From Streptomyces caniscabiei (GTDB taxonomy: Bacteria > Actinomycetota > Actinomycetes > Streptomycetales > Streptomycetaceae), in NCBI RefSeq assembly GCF_014930365.1, contig NZ_JABXWI010000009.1, positions 372,001 through 436,000 on the forward strand: 64,000 bases of DNA, written 5' to 3'. Positions 8,164 to 16,926 of this stretch are shown piece after piece. The notes beneath the pieces are model-generated. The model saw nothing but the letters and a program-made list of their open reading frames with translations. It searched no databases and had not been told where the DNA came from. Positions within the stretch are counted from its first letter, which is position 1. Each line of letters begins with the position of its first letter. The translations under genes were made by a program, and so were the position numbers.

Positions 8164-8490
8164 TCAGGAGCCGGTCTTCGGGCCCGTCTGCTGGAGGACC
8201 TCGAAGGTCCAGACGGAGGAGTCGGAGGCGGCCGGCCGGGGGCGCTCGCCGCCGCCACCGCCCTGGTGGGCCTGCTTCATGGGGCCCTCCATCCACGCCT
8301 GGAAGGCGGCCTCGTCGCGCCAACGGGTGTAGACGAGGTAGTTGTCGGTGCCGTCGACCGGGCGCAGCAGCTCGAACCACTCGAAACCGTCGGAGTTCTC
8401 GACCACCCCGGCGCGGGAGGCGAACCGCTTCTCCAACGTCTCGCGCTGCTCGGCCGAAACCGTGAGGACATTGATCTTGACGATGCTCAT
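8164..8490 (-). CDS. MhuD/IsdG-type haem-degrading monooxygenase
   Basis: 108-residue ABM-fold protein. It begins MSIVKINVLTV and aligns closely with mycobacterial MhuD, including the active-site residues Asn7, Trp66 and the haem-ligand His75, all at the same numbers. MhuD dimers bind haem and open its ring to release iron for reuse. The glycine-rich QGGGGGERPRP segment after His75 is longer than in MhuD. ATG at 8490 lies downstream of an AGGATGAGG stretch. It is a single gene between a small ORF and an envelope protein; no iron-regulator box was recognised. Less specific annotation would be antibiotic biosynthesis monooxygenase. Confidence 0.82.
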   Translation of the reverse strand: MSIVKINVLTVSAEQRETLEKRFASRAGVVENSDGFEWFELLRPVDGTDNYLVYTRWRDEAAFQAWMEGPMKQAHQGGGGGERPRPAASDSSVWTFEVLQQTGPKTGS

Positions 8491-8540
8491 GGCCTCATCC
8501 TGCATCACACGGGAGCATCGGGCACCGGTCGGCCCCGGCG

Positions 8541-9620
8541 TCACGGCTCCTTCGTCTCGGTCTCCAGGCGTTGGCGGGTCACCAGGCCGTAGACGCCCGG
8601 CTCCTCCTTGTCCTTCGTGATGCCGCGGGTGTTCTGGTAGACGATGACGGCCTGCTCGACCTGGTCGTCGAAGTTCTGGTCGATGTCGCCGGTGTAGATG
8701 CCCAACTGGCGCAGCCGGAGCTGGAGTTCGGTCACCTCGGGGTCGTCGTCGCCGACCCGGAGCGTCTTGGGGACCACGAGCCGGCTGTCGTCCGCCTCGT
8801 TCGCGCCCGCAGCCGAGGACCCGGTCGAGGCGCCCGCGCTCGGCGCGCTCCGCCCGGGGGACGGCGACACGGACGGCGACGGCGAGCCCGACGGCTTGGA
8901 GGGTGACGGAGAGGGCGACGACTCCTTCGTGGGGCTCGGCGACCCCGCGCCGCCGCCGCTCGACGGCGCCGGTGCGGGCGCCCCGCCCCCACCGCCGCCC
9001 TCCCCGGACGGCTCAACCGGCGACGCCTCCCCGTCGGGCGACGTGTCCGGCACGCTCGCCCGCAGGTCGTCCGGCAGCGCCCGGTCCCGCTCGGGGGCCT
9101 CGTACGAGAACAGCCCGCTCGCGAACCCGGCGGCCGCCATCACTCCGGCGGCGGCCGTGCCGGCGAGCGCGACCATCAGCCCCGTACGGCGGCGCCGCCG
9201 CCCCCGGGAACGCCCTGCCGACGGTACGGAGGACGGGGAGGAGGGGGAGGGGAAGTGGGTCGGGGGTGCCGCCGAGGTGGCCGGGCCGGCCGCGGCGGGT
9301 GAGTGCCATGGGTTCGACCCGCCGGGCGCCGTCGTCCCCGTAGCCACCGGCATCGCCGTCGTCGCCGCCGTCGCCGTGGTCATCGGCATCGCGGTCGTCG
9401 GGGTCCGGTCGGGGTTCGGCCCCGAGGCGTCGTGGTCCTCGCCCAGCTCCACGTAAGGGCGTATCCGGAGGGGGTCGAAGTCCTCCGCGGCCGCGGCCTC
9501 GGCCGTACGGGTCTCCAGCAGTGCCTCGGAGGCGCGGCGGCCGCACGCGCAGGACGGCGTGCCGTCCGCGGCCCGGGGGGTGAAGCACTCCGGGCATATG
9601 TGACTGGTCGGTTCACTCAC
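8541..9620 (-). CDS. Membrane-anchored peptidoglycan-binding protein with zinc ribbon
   Basis: 359 residues. N-terminal zinc-ribbon-like CPECF...CACG (about residues 9-28), then a disordered region, one membrane helix (LMVALAGTAAAGVMAAAGF, about 170-190), a long Pro/Ser/Gly-rich extracellular linker with acidic and PSPS stretches, and a C-terminal PG_binding_1 domain (LRVGDDDPEVTELQLRLRQL). The layout suggests a cytoplasmic sensor or anchor end joined to a cell-wall-binding end. GTG 9620 is chosen because GGGGAGGA precedes it; longer in-frame starts lack one. Divergent from the MFS gene. Confidence 0.78.
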   Translation of the reverse strand: MSEPTSHICPECFTPRAADGTPSCACGRRASEALLETRTAEAAAAEDFDPLRIRPYVELGEDHDASGPNPDRTPTTAMPMTTATAATTAMPVATGTTAPGGSNPWHSPAAAGPATSAAPPTHFPSPSSPSSVPSAGRSRGRRRRRTGLMVALAGTAAAGVMAAAGFASGLFSYEAPERDRALPDDLRASVPDTSPDGEASPVEPSGEGGGGGGAPAPAPSSGGGAGSPSPTKESSPSPSPSKPSGSPSPSVSPSPGRSAPSAGASTGSSAAGANEADDSRLVVPKTLRVGDDDPEVTELQLRLRQLGIYTGDIDQNFDDQVEQAVIVYQNTRGITKDKEEPGVYGLVTRQRLETETKEP

Positions 9621-9827
9621 GTGTCGGTCCTCCCCGCGAAGACTCCAGAGTTTAAGCAAAGCGTCGACACAGAATCTCCCAGGCGCCCCGGGAATCACGG
9701 GTTCCGGAAAGCCTCGACAGGCCATAACCGGTCACACCGACCACCATGGAACGGACATGGAGGAAGAGGAAGAAGGAGAGGAGACTGAGGGCGCTGTACG
9801 AGGCTCTCGGGTCCTCAGGAGGTCTGC

Positions 9828-12083
9828 ATGACCGACGACACCGGCAACGAGCCCGCGCACGACACCGGGCGCGATCCCGCGCGCCGGGCCACCCGCGCGG
9901 ACACCCCCGGCGGCCCCGCCGGCACCCCGTCCGGGCCCACACCCCCACCCCGCCCCCGTGGGCACGGAGTCCCCACGTCGGAGCGGGTGGGCGGCGGTGT
10001 GATGGTCTCCATCGGGGCCCTGCTGCTGGGCATGCTGCTGGCCGCCCTGGACCAGACGATCGTCTCGACGGCCCTGCCGACGATCGTCAGCGACCTCGGC
10101 GGGCTGGAGCACCTGTCGTGGGTGGTCACGGCGTACATGCTGGCGGCGACGGCGGCGACCCCGCTGTGGGGGAAGCTGGGCGACCAGTACGGCCGCAAGC
10201 GGCTGTTCCAGACGGCGATCGTGATTTTTCTCATCGGGTCGGCGCTGTGCGGGGCGGCTCAGGACATGCCCCAGCTGATCGGGTTCCGCGCGTTGCAGGG
10301 CCTCGGCGGCGGCGGACTCATGGTGCTGTCGATGGCGATCGTCGGGGACCTCGTCCCGCCGCGCGAACGCGGGCGCTACCAGGGGCTGTTCGGCGCGGTC
10401 TTCGGTGCGACGAGTGTGCTCGGGCCGCTGCTGGGCGGGCTGTTCACCGAGCATCTGAGCTGGCGTTGGGTGTTCTACGTCAACCTGCCCGTCGGCGCGG
10501 TCGCGTTGGTCGTCATCGCCGCCGCGCTGCGCATCCCGCGTCGGGCCGAACGGCACGTCATCGACTACCTCGGCACCTTCCTCATCGCCTCCGTCGCCAC
10601 CTGTCTGGTCCTGGTCGCCTCGCTCGGCGGCACCACCTGGGACTGGGACTCGCCGCAGATCATCGGCCTGGCCGTGCTGGCCGTGGTGCTGGTCGTGGCG
10701 TTCGTGGCCGTCGAGCGGCGGGCCGCCGAACCCGTCCTGCCGCTCAAGCTGTTCGGCGTCCGCACCTTCACCCTGTCCGCCGTGATCAGCTTCGTCGTCG
10801 GCTTCGCGATGTTCGGCGCGATGACCTATCTGCCGACGTTCCTGCAAGTGGTGCGCGGCGTGTCGCCCACCATGTCCGGCGTGCACATGCTGCCGATGGT
10901 CTTCGGGCTGCTGCTGTCCTCGACGGTCTCCGGGCAGATCGTCAGCCGTACGGGCCGCTGGAAGGTGTTCCCGCTCGCCGGCACGGCCGTCACCACGCTG
11001 GGCCTGCTGCTCCTGCACCAACTGGACGCGGACAGCGGCGACGGTGAGATGAGCGCGTACCTCTTCGTCTTCGGTGCCGGGCTCGGCCTCGTCATGCAGG
11101 TCCTCGTCCTCATCGTGCAGAACGCCGTCTCCTACGAGGACCTCGGCGTCGCCACCTCCGGCGCGACCTTCTTCCGGTCCATCGGCGCCTCGTTCGGCGT
11201 AGCGGTCTTCGGTACGGTCTTCGCCGGGCACCTCGGCGACAAGCTCACCGACGCGCTCGACGGGGCCACGCTGCCCGCCGGCGTCACGGTGGAGGGGCTG
11301 AAGGCCGACCCGCGCGAGATCGCCGAACTCCCGGCCGCGCTGCGCCCGCCCGTCCTCGACGCGTACGCCTCCTCCATCACCGACGTCTTCGTCTACGCCG
11401 CCCCGGTCGCCCTCCTCGGGTTCGTCCTCGCCTGGTTCCTGCGCGAGGACCGGCTGCGGGCGTCCGTGACGGCGCCGGACGCCACGGAGACGCTCGCCAG
11501 CAACCCGGTCGAGCGGTCGTCGTACGACGAGGTGTGCCGGGCGCTGTCGGTGCTCGGGTCCCGGGAGGGCCGCCGCGAGATCTACCGGAAGATCACCGCA
11601 CGGGCCGGGTACGACCTGTTGCCCGCCACGAGCTGGCTGCTGCTGCGGATCCGGCGGTACGGCTGGGCCGAGCCCGCCGTGCTCGCCGAGCGCAGCACCG
11701 TACCGCTCGACGTGATCATGGCCGCGACCCGGCAGGCCGAGGAGCGTCGTCTCGCCCGTCGTGACGGCATCGACCTCGTCCTCACCGACACCGGCCACCA
11801 GACCGCCGACCGGCTCGCCAAGGCCCGCGAGGACTCCCTCGCCGAACTCCTCGGCGACTGGTGGGGCCGCGACCGCCCCACCGACCTGATCCGCCTCGTC
11901 GAGGAACTCAACGCCGAGCTGTGCGGCTCCGACGAGGAACGCCCGCACGCCGCGGGGGCGATCACCCGCCGGCCGAACGTCGGGCGGGGCTCCGGCACAC
12001 CGCCCGCACCCCCTGCGGCGCCCGGCCCTCCCGCACCGCCCGGCTCTCCTACGTCGCCCACGTCCCCGTCAGTGCCTTCGTGA
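9828..12083 (+). CDS. DHA2-family MFS drug exporter fused to a MarR-like domain
   Basis: 751 residues. Residues 1-50 are disordered and proline-rich. Residues 55-545 form a 14-helix EmrB/QacA-type antiporter: motif C/D1 LAALDQTIVSTALPTIV, motif A GKLGDQYGRKR, and GALQG-like ALQGLGGGG. Residues about 560-700 form a helical, winged-helix-like domain (SREGRREIYRKI...LVLTDTGHQTADRL), which resembles MarR proteins. The tail is again proline-rich. It should export drugs by proton antiport; the fused domain may sense ligands in the cytosol. AGGAGGT before the ATG is close to ideal. Its 3' end overlaps the convergent acetyltransferase gene by 35 bases. Confidence 0.88.
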   Translation: MTDDTGNEPAHDTGRDPARRATRADTPGGPAGTPSGPTPPPRPRGHGVPTSERVGGGVMVSIGALLLGMLLAALDQTIVSTALPTIVSDLGGLEHLSWVVTAYMLAATAATPLWGKLGDQYGRKRLFQTAIVIFLIGSALCGAAQDMPQLIGFRALQGLGGGGLMVLSMAIVGDLVPPRERGRYQGLFGAVFGATSVLGPLLGGLFTEHLSWRWVFYVNLPVGAVALVVIAAALRIPRRAERHVIDYLGTFLIASVATCLVLVASLGGTTWDWDSPQIIGLAVLAVVLVVAFVAVERRAAEPVLPLKLFGVRTFTLSAVISFVVGFAMFGAMTYLPTFLQVVRGVSPTMSGVHMLPMVFGLLLSSTVSGQIVSRTGRWKVFPLAGTAVTTLGLLLLHQLDADSGDGEMSAYLFVFGAGLGLVMQVLVLIVQNAVSYEDLGVATSGATFFRSIGASFGVAVFGTVFAGHLGDKLTDALDGATLPAGVTVEGLKADPREIAELPAALRPPVLDAYASSITDVFVYAAPVALLGFVLAWFLREDRLRASVTAPDATETLASNPVERSSYDEVCRALSVLGSREGRREIYRKITARAGYDLLPATSWLLLRIRRYGWAEPAVLAERSTVPLDVIMAATRQAEERRLARRDGIDLVLTDTGHQTADRLAKAREDSLAELLGDWWGRDRPTDLIRLVEELNAELCGSDEERPHAAGAITRRPNVGRGSGTPPAPPAAPGPPAPPGSPTSPTSPSVPS

Positions 12084-12588
12084 ACCAGTGGTCCGCGTAC
12101 ATGTGGTCGTTGTGCGGGGCGCTCTCCACGTAGCCGAGCCGTGCGTACAGCGCGCGGGCCTCGACCAGGTCGCCCCGGGTGTCGAGCACCATCCGCTCGG
12201 CGCCCAGCGCGCGGGCCGCGTCCTCGGCCGCCGCCACCAGCAGCGCGGCGCCGCCCCGGCCGCGGGCCTCCGGACGTAGGAAGACCCGCTTCAGCTCGGC
12301 CGTCGTGGCGTCCGCCAGCCGCACCCCGGCCGTGCCGACCGGCTCGCCCGCGTACCGTGCGACCAGCAGCACCCCGTTCGGCGGTGCCAGGTACTCCCCG
12401 GTGTCCGCCGCGACCTCCCGCTCCAGTTCGTCCGGGTCCGTGGCGTGCCCCTCGTGCAGCTGGTACCAGCGGTCGCTGACCTCCGTGTAGTACGCCCGCC
12501 AGAGGGCCGCGGCCACGGGGGAGTCGTGGGGCTCGGCGGCCACGGTCCAGCGTGCCGTGGTCGGTGTCGTGAGGGTCATGGCGGTCAT
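12049..12588 (-). CDS. GNAT-family N-acetyltransferase
   Basis: 179 residues. The acetyl-CoA loop is RGRGGAALLVAAAEDAARAL from residue 109, preceded by the beta4 strand LKRVFLRPEA and followed by MVLDTRGDLVEARALYARLGY, which is the classic GNAT order. The substrate is not predictable; the compact form is seen in resistance and small-molecule acetylases. Two ATGs, at 12588 and 12579, are possible starts. Convergent and overlapping with the MFS gene; no operon partner. Confidence 0.85.
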   Translation of the reverse strand: MTAMTLTTPTTARWTVAAEPHDSPVAAALWRAYYTEVSDRWYQLHEGHATDPDELEREVAADTGEYLAPPNGVLLVARYAGEPVGTAGVRLADATTAELKRVFLRPEARGRGGAALLVAAAEDAARALGAERMVLDTRGDLVEARALYARLGYVESAPHNDHMYADHWFTKALTGTWAT

Positions 12589-12727
12589 TGTCGGGAGCGG
12601 GGGCCGGTGGCCCGCAAACGATTTACGCCGCCGTCGTCCCGTACGTCACACCTTCACCCCGCGCCTCGGACCGTCGTGCCGGGCGCCCGCGCCCGCCGGT
12701 CGCGCGCGGCCGCTTGCCGTTTGAACG

Positions 12728-12748
12728 ACCGGGTTCGGGCAACCCGGT
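12728..12748. promoter_or_regulatory. Perfect palindrome in the promoter of the next membrane gene
   Basis: ACCGGGTT-CGGGC-AACCCGGT, an 8-bp perfect inverted repeat about 55 bases upstream of the ATG at 12803. Candidate operator; regulator unknown. Confidence 0.4.
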
Positions 12749-12802
12749 GCGAAACGGCCCGACGGGGCGAGACGCCCGGGCCGAGGACTCTGGAAGGCAT
12801 TC

Positions 12803-13555
12803 ATGTCCACAGGATTGATCATCGCTTTGATCGTGATCGTGGCGGTCGTGGTCGTCGTGGCCGCCGTCCTGACCCTGCGCGCCCGTAGGAGCGCGGGTGG
12901 CGGCGGCTCGCTGAAGCGGCGTTTCGGGCCCGAGTACGACCGGACCGTGGCCCGCCACGACGGCGACGAGCGGGCCGCGGCCCGGGAGCTCGCGGAGCGG
13001 GTGAAGCGGCACGGCTCGCTGGAGAAGCGTCCGCTGCCGAGCGCCGAGCGCGAACGGTACGAGACGCGCTGGGCCACCGCCCAGGAGCGCTTCGTCGACT
13101 CGCCCCGTGAGGCGGTCGCCGAGGCGGACCGGCTGCTCTCGGAGGTGGCCGAGGCCCGCGGCTTCCCGGACGGGAACCGCTACGAGACCCAGCTGGAGGC
13201 GCTCTCCGTCCACCACGCCCACCATGTGCACGGCTACCGCCGGGTGCACCTCGCGGCGCACACCACCGGCGACACCGCACAGGGCCGAGCGGGTGACGGC
13301 AACGGCGTCGCCGTCGGCACCGGCACCGAGGACATGCGCGAGGCCATGATCGAGGCCCGTGCCCTGTTCGAGGACCTGGTGACACCGGACCGCCGGGACG
13401 CACGGGCGGACCGTGACGCCTCGGCCGGACAGCAGGGCCGCGCCCACCACGACGGCTCGGCGCGACACGACGGGCGCGACGGTGCGGCCGCCGACGGCCG
13501 CCACCGGTCCCATCTGCCATGGGCGCCGGCCAGGCGCCACGCGAAAGGGAGTTGA
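12803..13555 (+). CDS. Membrane-anchored protein of unknown function
   Basis: 250 residues: one N-terminal helix (LIIALIVIVAVVVVVAAVLTL) followed by a basic stop-transfer segment, then a long helical cytoplasmic region with RFGPEYDRTVARH and FVDSPREAVAEADRLLSEV, and a low-complexity polar tail rich in Gly, Asp, Arg and His. It has no enzyme motif. GGAAGG stands five bases before the ATG. The gene at 13561 follows within 6 bases and repeats the FVD-PR-AV-EAD motif, so the two very probably form one operon and are related by duplication of that segment. Known only as a conserved actinobacterial protein. Confidence 0.7.
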   Translation: MSTGLIIALIVIVAVVVVVAAVLTLRARRSAGGGGSLKRRFGPEYDRTVARHDGDERAAARELAERVKRHGSLEKRPLPSAERERYETRWATAQERFVDSPREAVAEADRLLSEVAEARGFPDGNRYETQLEALSVHHAHHVHGYRRVHLAAHTTGDTAQGRAGDGNGVAVGTGTEDMREAMIEARALFEDLVTPDRRDARADRDASAGQQGRAHHDGSARHDGRDGAAADGRHRSHLPWAPARRHAKGS

Positions 13556-13560
13556 GGGGG

Positions 13561-14163
13561 ATGACTGACGACGTGACGAAGGGCGAGAGCATCCGCGAAC
13601 GCGGTCCGCGGAACACGCGGGAAGCCGACGCGAGGCGGGACGGCACGCGGGCGAGCGCCATCCCGCCGGGCACCCGCGCGGCGGACGCGACCGGCGACGC
13701 GAAGGGCGGCACCGGCACCGGCACCGGGGCTCCTCTGGTGGCCGGCCACGACACCACCGAGGGCCACACCGGCGGCCGTACCGAGCACAGGACGATGGGC
13801 GGCCGCGACGAGCCCGGCCGGGGCCGCGGCGAGGACCCGGCCCGCGCCACCGACGGGGCCGGCTCCCGGTCCGCAGGTGGGGCCGGATCGTCTCTGCTGC
13901 CCCACGACGAGAGCGACAAGCTGACGCTGCGGATGCAGCACGCGGTCGGCGGGTTCGTCGACGGGCCCCGGTCCGCCGTCGAGGAGGCCGACCACGTCCT
14001 GGAAGAGGTCACCGCCCGCTTCACCGACGCGATGACCCAGCGGCGCCGCACCCTCCGCACCTCGTGGGAGACCACCGGCGACGACCGCGCCACCGACACC
14101 GAACAGCTCCGCCTGGCCCTGCGCGACTACCGCGAACTGACCGAACGGCTGCTGCGCCTCTGA
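13561..14163 (+). CDS. Hydrophilic protein sharing a motif with its neighbour
   Basis: 200 residues without membrane helix. The first 110 are disordered, rich in Gly, Arg, Thr and Asp. The C-terminal 85 form a predicted helical domain with FVDGPRSAVEEADHVLEEV and RLALRDYRELTERLLRL, the first of which matches the upstream gene. It starts 5 bases after that gene's stop; GAGGGGG sits directly before the ATG. A strong terminator follows. Function unknown; partnership with the membrane protein is inferred from spacing and the shared motif. Confidence 0.7.
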   Translation: MTDDVTKGESIRERGPRNTREADARRDGTRASAIPPGTRAADATGDAKGGTGTGTGAPLVAGHDTTEGHTGGRTEHRTMGGRDEPGRGRGEDPARATDGAGSRSAGGAGSSLLPHDESDKLTLRMQHAVGGFVDGPRSAVEEADHVLEEVTARFTDAMTQRRRTLRTSWETTGDDRATDTEQLRLALRDYRELTERLLRL

Positions 14164-14183
14164 CGGCGACGGCGGCACACGCC

Positions 14184-14221
14184 GAGACCGCGCCCCGGGT
14201 CGTGCCCCGGGGCGCGGTCTC
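14184..14221 (+). terminator. Terminator of the two-gene membrane-protein operon
   Basis: Perfect 15-bp stem GAGACCGCGCCCCGG / CCGGGGCGCGGTCTC with an 8-base loop, 20 bases past the stop. Confidence 0.8.
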
Positions 14222-14361
14222 ACGCGTGCCGGCACGGCGCGCCGCAGGGGAACCCCGGGCGGATGGTTGCGTTCCGGGGGCGCATCCACGGTGGACCACG
14301 GCCCGGTCGCTCCCGCGCTCCTAACATCCCCTCAGCTGCGTGAAATGTTCGAGGGGGCGGC

Positions 14362-15942
14362 ATGGCACGAGTCGTGGGGATCGACCTGGGCATTAGGGGC
14401 GCGGTCGTCGCCGTGCTGGACGGTGGCGCCGGAGGGCAGTGGAAACCCTGCGTGGTCCCCAGCGCCGAGGGGTCCGGCAGCACACCGTCCGTGGTGGCGT
14501 TCACGGCGGACGGTACGACGCTGGTCGGCGAGGCGGCCCGGCGGCAGGCCCTCGTCAATGTCGTCGGCACCGTCTCCCGCGTCAAGCGGCACCTGGGCAC
14601 CGACCGGCTCTACGTCCACGGCGGCAGGACCCGCGGGCCGAGCGGGATCACCGCGTTGCTTCTCGCCAAGCTCAAGCGGGACGCGGAGGCGTACCTCGGC
14701 GAAGAGGTCACCGGTGCCGTCGTCACCGTGCCGGCCCACTTCTCGCACGCCGCCCGCCTGGCCGTCAAGGAAGCGGGCGCACGGGCGGGTCTGCCGGTGC
14801 CGCGCCTGCTCAACGAGCCCACGGCGGCCGCCCTGTTCGACGGGATCGACCGCGACGACGAGATCGTCCTGGTCGTCCACTGCGGCGGTGGAACAGTCGC
14901 CTTCTCCCTGGTGGAGGCCGGGGACGGCGTCACCGAGGTCAAGGCGAGCCGTGGTGACGTCCGGCTCGGCGGTGACGACTGGGACAGGGAGACGGCCCGG
15001 CACCTCGCCGCCCGCTTCCGCGCACTGCACGGAATGGACCCGGCGGCCGACCCGACGTCCCTGCGCCGACTGTGCGAGGCCGCCGAGAACGCCAAGATCG
15101 AACTGTCGTCGGCCACCGAGACCACGATCGAGGTGCCCTGCGTCGCGATGTCCGCGGCGGGGCCGCTGCATCTGCACGACCGGCTGAGCCGGAACGAGTT
15201 CCAGCACGTCACCCGGCCCCTTCTCGACCGGTGCGGGGCAGCCCTGGCGGAGGTGTTCGCCGCTGCGGCCATCTCGGTGTCGGAGGTGTCCCGGGTCGTC
15301 ATGACCGGAGGGGCGACCCGGATGCCCGCCCTGATCTCCCTGGTCCGGGACCACTTCGGCGACCACACCCCCACCGTGGTGACGCAGCCGGGCGAGGGCG
15401 TCGCGTTCGGGGCCGCGCTCCAGGCGGGCGTGCTCACCGGGATCGTCAGCGGCGCCCTGGTACTGGAAGCCGCCTCGCACTCCCTGGGGGTCGCCACCCG
15501 GGGCGGTGCGATGAACAGGCTCATCGAGCGGGACACCACCCTTCCGACGCGGCGCTCGGAGCTGTTCACCCCGGTCCGCGACGTGGACGCGGCGGACGGA
15601 GCGATCGTCCGGATCCCGGTCTACGAGGGCGAGGAGGAGAACGTGGCCGACAACGCCCTCATCGGCGTCCTGAACCTCACCGACCTGACCGTGCCCCCGG
15701 AGGGCCGGGCGCCGGACATCGAGGTGGCGCTCGATGTCGACGGCGACGCCCTGGTGCGCGTCTCGGCGACGGACCACGCCACGCGCACGACCTGGTCGAG
15801 GACCCCCGAGGGCACCTGCGCGGTGGAACACACCCCGCCCGTCCAGGGCCCGAACGCCCGCGCCCGCACACTGCTCGGCGTGCTGCTCGGTGTCCTGATC
15901 ACCCTGACCCTCCTCGGCGGCATCCTATGGGCGTTGTGGTGA
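14362..15942 (+). CDS. Hsp70-like ATPase with a C-terminal membrane anchor
   Basis: 526 residues. An actin-like ATPase domain comes first: VVGIDLG (4-10), NEPTAAALFDG (about 151-161), a GGGTV phosphate loop near 174, and GGATRMPAL near 314. A short beta substrate-binding-like part follows (VLNLTDLTVPPEGRAPDIEVAL). The C-terminus is a single hydrophobic helix (LLGVLLGVLITLTLLGGILW), so the protein is probably tail-anchored with the ATPase in the cytosol. It is about 90 residues shorter than DnaK and lacks the lid. GIDLG is followed by IRG, not the usual TTN, so nucleotide handling may differ. Convergent with the DUF1992 gene, 8 bases apart. Confidence 0.8.
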   Translation: MARVVGIDLGIRGAVVAVLDGGAGGQWKPCVVPSAEGSGSTPSVVAFTADGTTLVGEAARRQALVNVVGTVSRVKRHLGTDRLYVHGGRTRGPSGITALLLAKLKRDAEAYLGEEVTGAVVTVPAHFSHAARLAVKEAGARAGLPVPRLLNEPTAAALFDGIDRDDEIVLVVHCGGGTVAFSLVEAGDGVTEVKASRGDVRLGGDDWDRETARHLAARFRALHGMDPAADPTSLRRLCEAAENAKIELSSATETTIEVPCVAMSAAGPLHLHDRLSRNEFQHVTRPLLDRCGAALAEVFAAAAISVSEVSRVVMTGGATRMPALISLVRDHFGDHTPTVVTQPGEGVAFGAALQAGVLTGIVSGALVLEAASHSLGVATRGGAMNRLIERDTTLPTRRSELFTPVRDVDAADGAIVRIPVYEGEEENVADNALIGVLNLTDLTVPPEGRAPDIEVALDVDGDALVRVSATDHATRTTWSRTPEGTCAVEHTPPVQGPNARARTLLGVLLGVLITLTLLGGILWALW

Positions 15943-15950
15943 CCAGCGGC

Positions 15951-16370
15951 TCACCCCTCCTGGCTCTGCCGTCCCTCGTGACGCTCGCGCCACTGGCGTA
16001 CGGCCTCTTCGACGTCGTACGGCTTCAGGCCGAGCGGTGGTCCCGGCGGGGGCCTGAACATCATGTCGCGGATCTTGGCGTTGATCTCGGTGAGGATCTT
16101 GCGGACGACGCGTTCGGAAGGGGCCTCGGCGGCCGTCGCGAGGGCGTCCTCGGCCTCCTTGCGCAGGGCCAGGGTCGGGGGCAGGACGGACATGCCCTCG
16201 CGGGCCATCTTCCTTTTGATCCACCACAGTTCGTCGTACGTGGTGTCGTCGCCCTCCAGGGGCCGGCCCGCGCCCGGGAGGGCCTTGAAGTCGCCGCGCG
16301 CCTCGGCGTCGCGGATCTGTTTGTCGACGAAGGACTCGAAGCTGACACCGGGGGGCTTTCGCTCGGTCAT
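15951..16370 (-). CDS. DUF1992 (DnaJ-homologue DNAJC28-type) protein
   Basis: 139 residues of the DUF1992 family, the domain found in the DnaJ-related DNAJC28. Signature segments are FVDKQIRDAEARGDFKALPG (13-32), GRPL and LWWIKRKMAREG near 48-59. It is soluble and helical, and has no J domain itself. I chose ATG 16370; longer in-frame openings begin with a basic non-conserved stretch. Its 3' end faces the Hsp70-like gene, a neighbourhood that makes a chaperone link plausible but unproven. Confidence 0.82.
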   Translation of the reverse strand: MTERKPPGVSFESFVDKQIRDAEARGDFKALPGAGRPLEGDDTTYDELWWIKRKMAREGMSVLPPTLALRKEAEDALATAAEAPSERVVRKILTEINAKIRDMMFRPPPGPPLGLKPYDVEEAVRQWRERHEGRQSQEG

Positions 16371-16488
16371 GCGTCCATTGTGCCGGAGCCCGCACAACAG
16401 GACGATCCGGCGATTTATCATGCGGCGGCGGCGCGCCAAACGCGCCGTGCGCAGCGACAATTGGAGTTTGACCCGTTAGGAGCGGTAC

Positions 16489-16884
16489 GTGCTCGAACTC
16501 ACCATGGCCTCGGTCTCCGAGGCGGACGCCGGGGCGACGGCCGGCATGCAGATGGCCGACGCGCCCAGCGAGCCGGGCGGCGTGCTCCGGGTGGGCCGCG
16601 ATCGGGCGGTGTGCCGGCTCGCGACACCGGACGACTGGCTCTTCGTCTCCCGTGTGCATCTGGAGTTCCTGTGCGCCCCCGACGGGAGCTGGCAGGTCAC
16701 CTGGCTGCGGGGCTCGCACGCCGACCCGTCCTCCGAGGTGCGGCTGACCCTGCTCGGCCACCAGCCCTCGCCCCTGCCGTACGGCGGCACGGCGAAGCTC
16801 CCGCACGGCAGCTCCGGCGAACTCGTCATCCTCGACCGCACGGCCCCCCGCAGCGTCAACGTGGGCTTCTACCACGAGGCCTGA
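16489..16884 (+). CDS. FHA-like domain protein
   Basis: 131 residues. The core LRVGRDRAVCRL (33-44) followed by WLFVSRVHLEFL (50-61) and a later WLRGS reproduces the FHA order of GR, SRxH and a downstream glycine/serine loop, the residues that bind phosphothreonine peptides. It is therefore likely a phosphoprotein reader, usually partnered with Ser/Thr kinases, though no kinase is nearby. GTG 16489 follows AGGAG by six bases. Divergent from the DUF1992 gene. Confidence 0.68.
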   Translation: MLELTMASVSEADAGATAGMQMADAPSEPGGVLRVGRDRAVCRLATPDDWLFVSRVHLEFLCAPDGSWQVTWLRGSHADPSSEVRLTLLGHQPSPLPYGGTAKLPHGSSGELVILDRTAPRSVNVGFYHEA

Positions 16885-16926
16885 CAGGGCCCGCCCCGGA
16901 GCGGCGGGGCCGATGCGGCGGCGGGG

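Noticed and set aside
9732..11948. Very long open frame antisense to the MFS gene (738 codons)
   Set aside because: High GC content keeps antisense frames open. Its product is repetitive and charged, with no fold, while the plus strand encodes a clear transporter.
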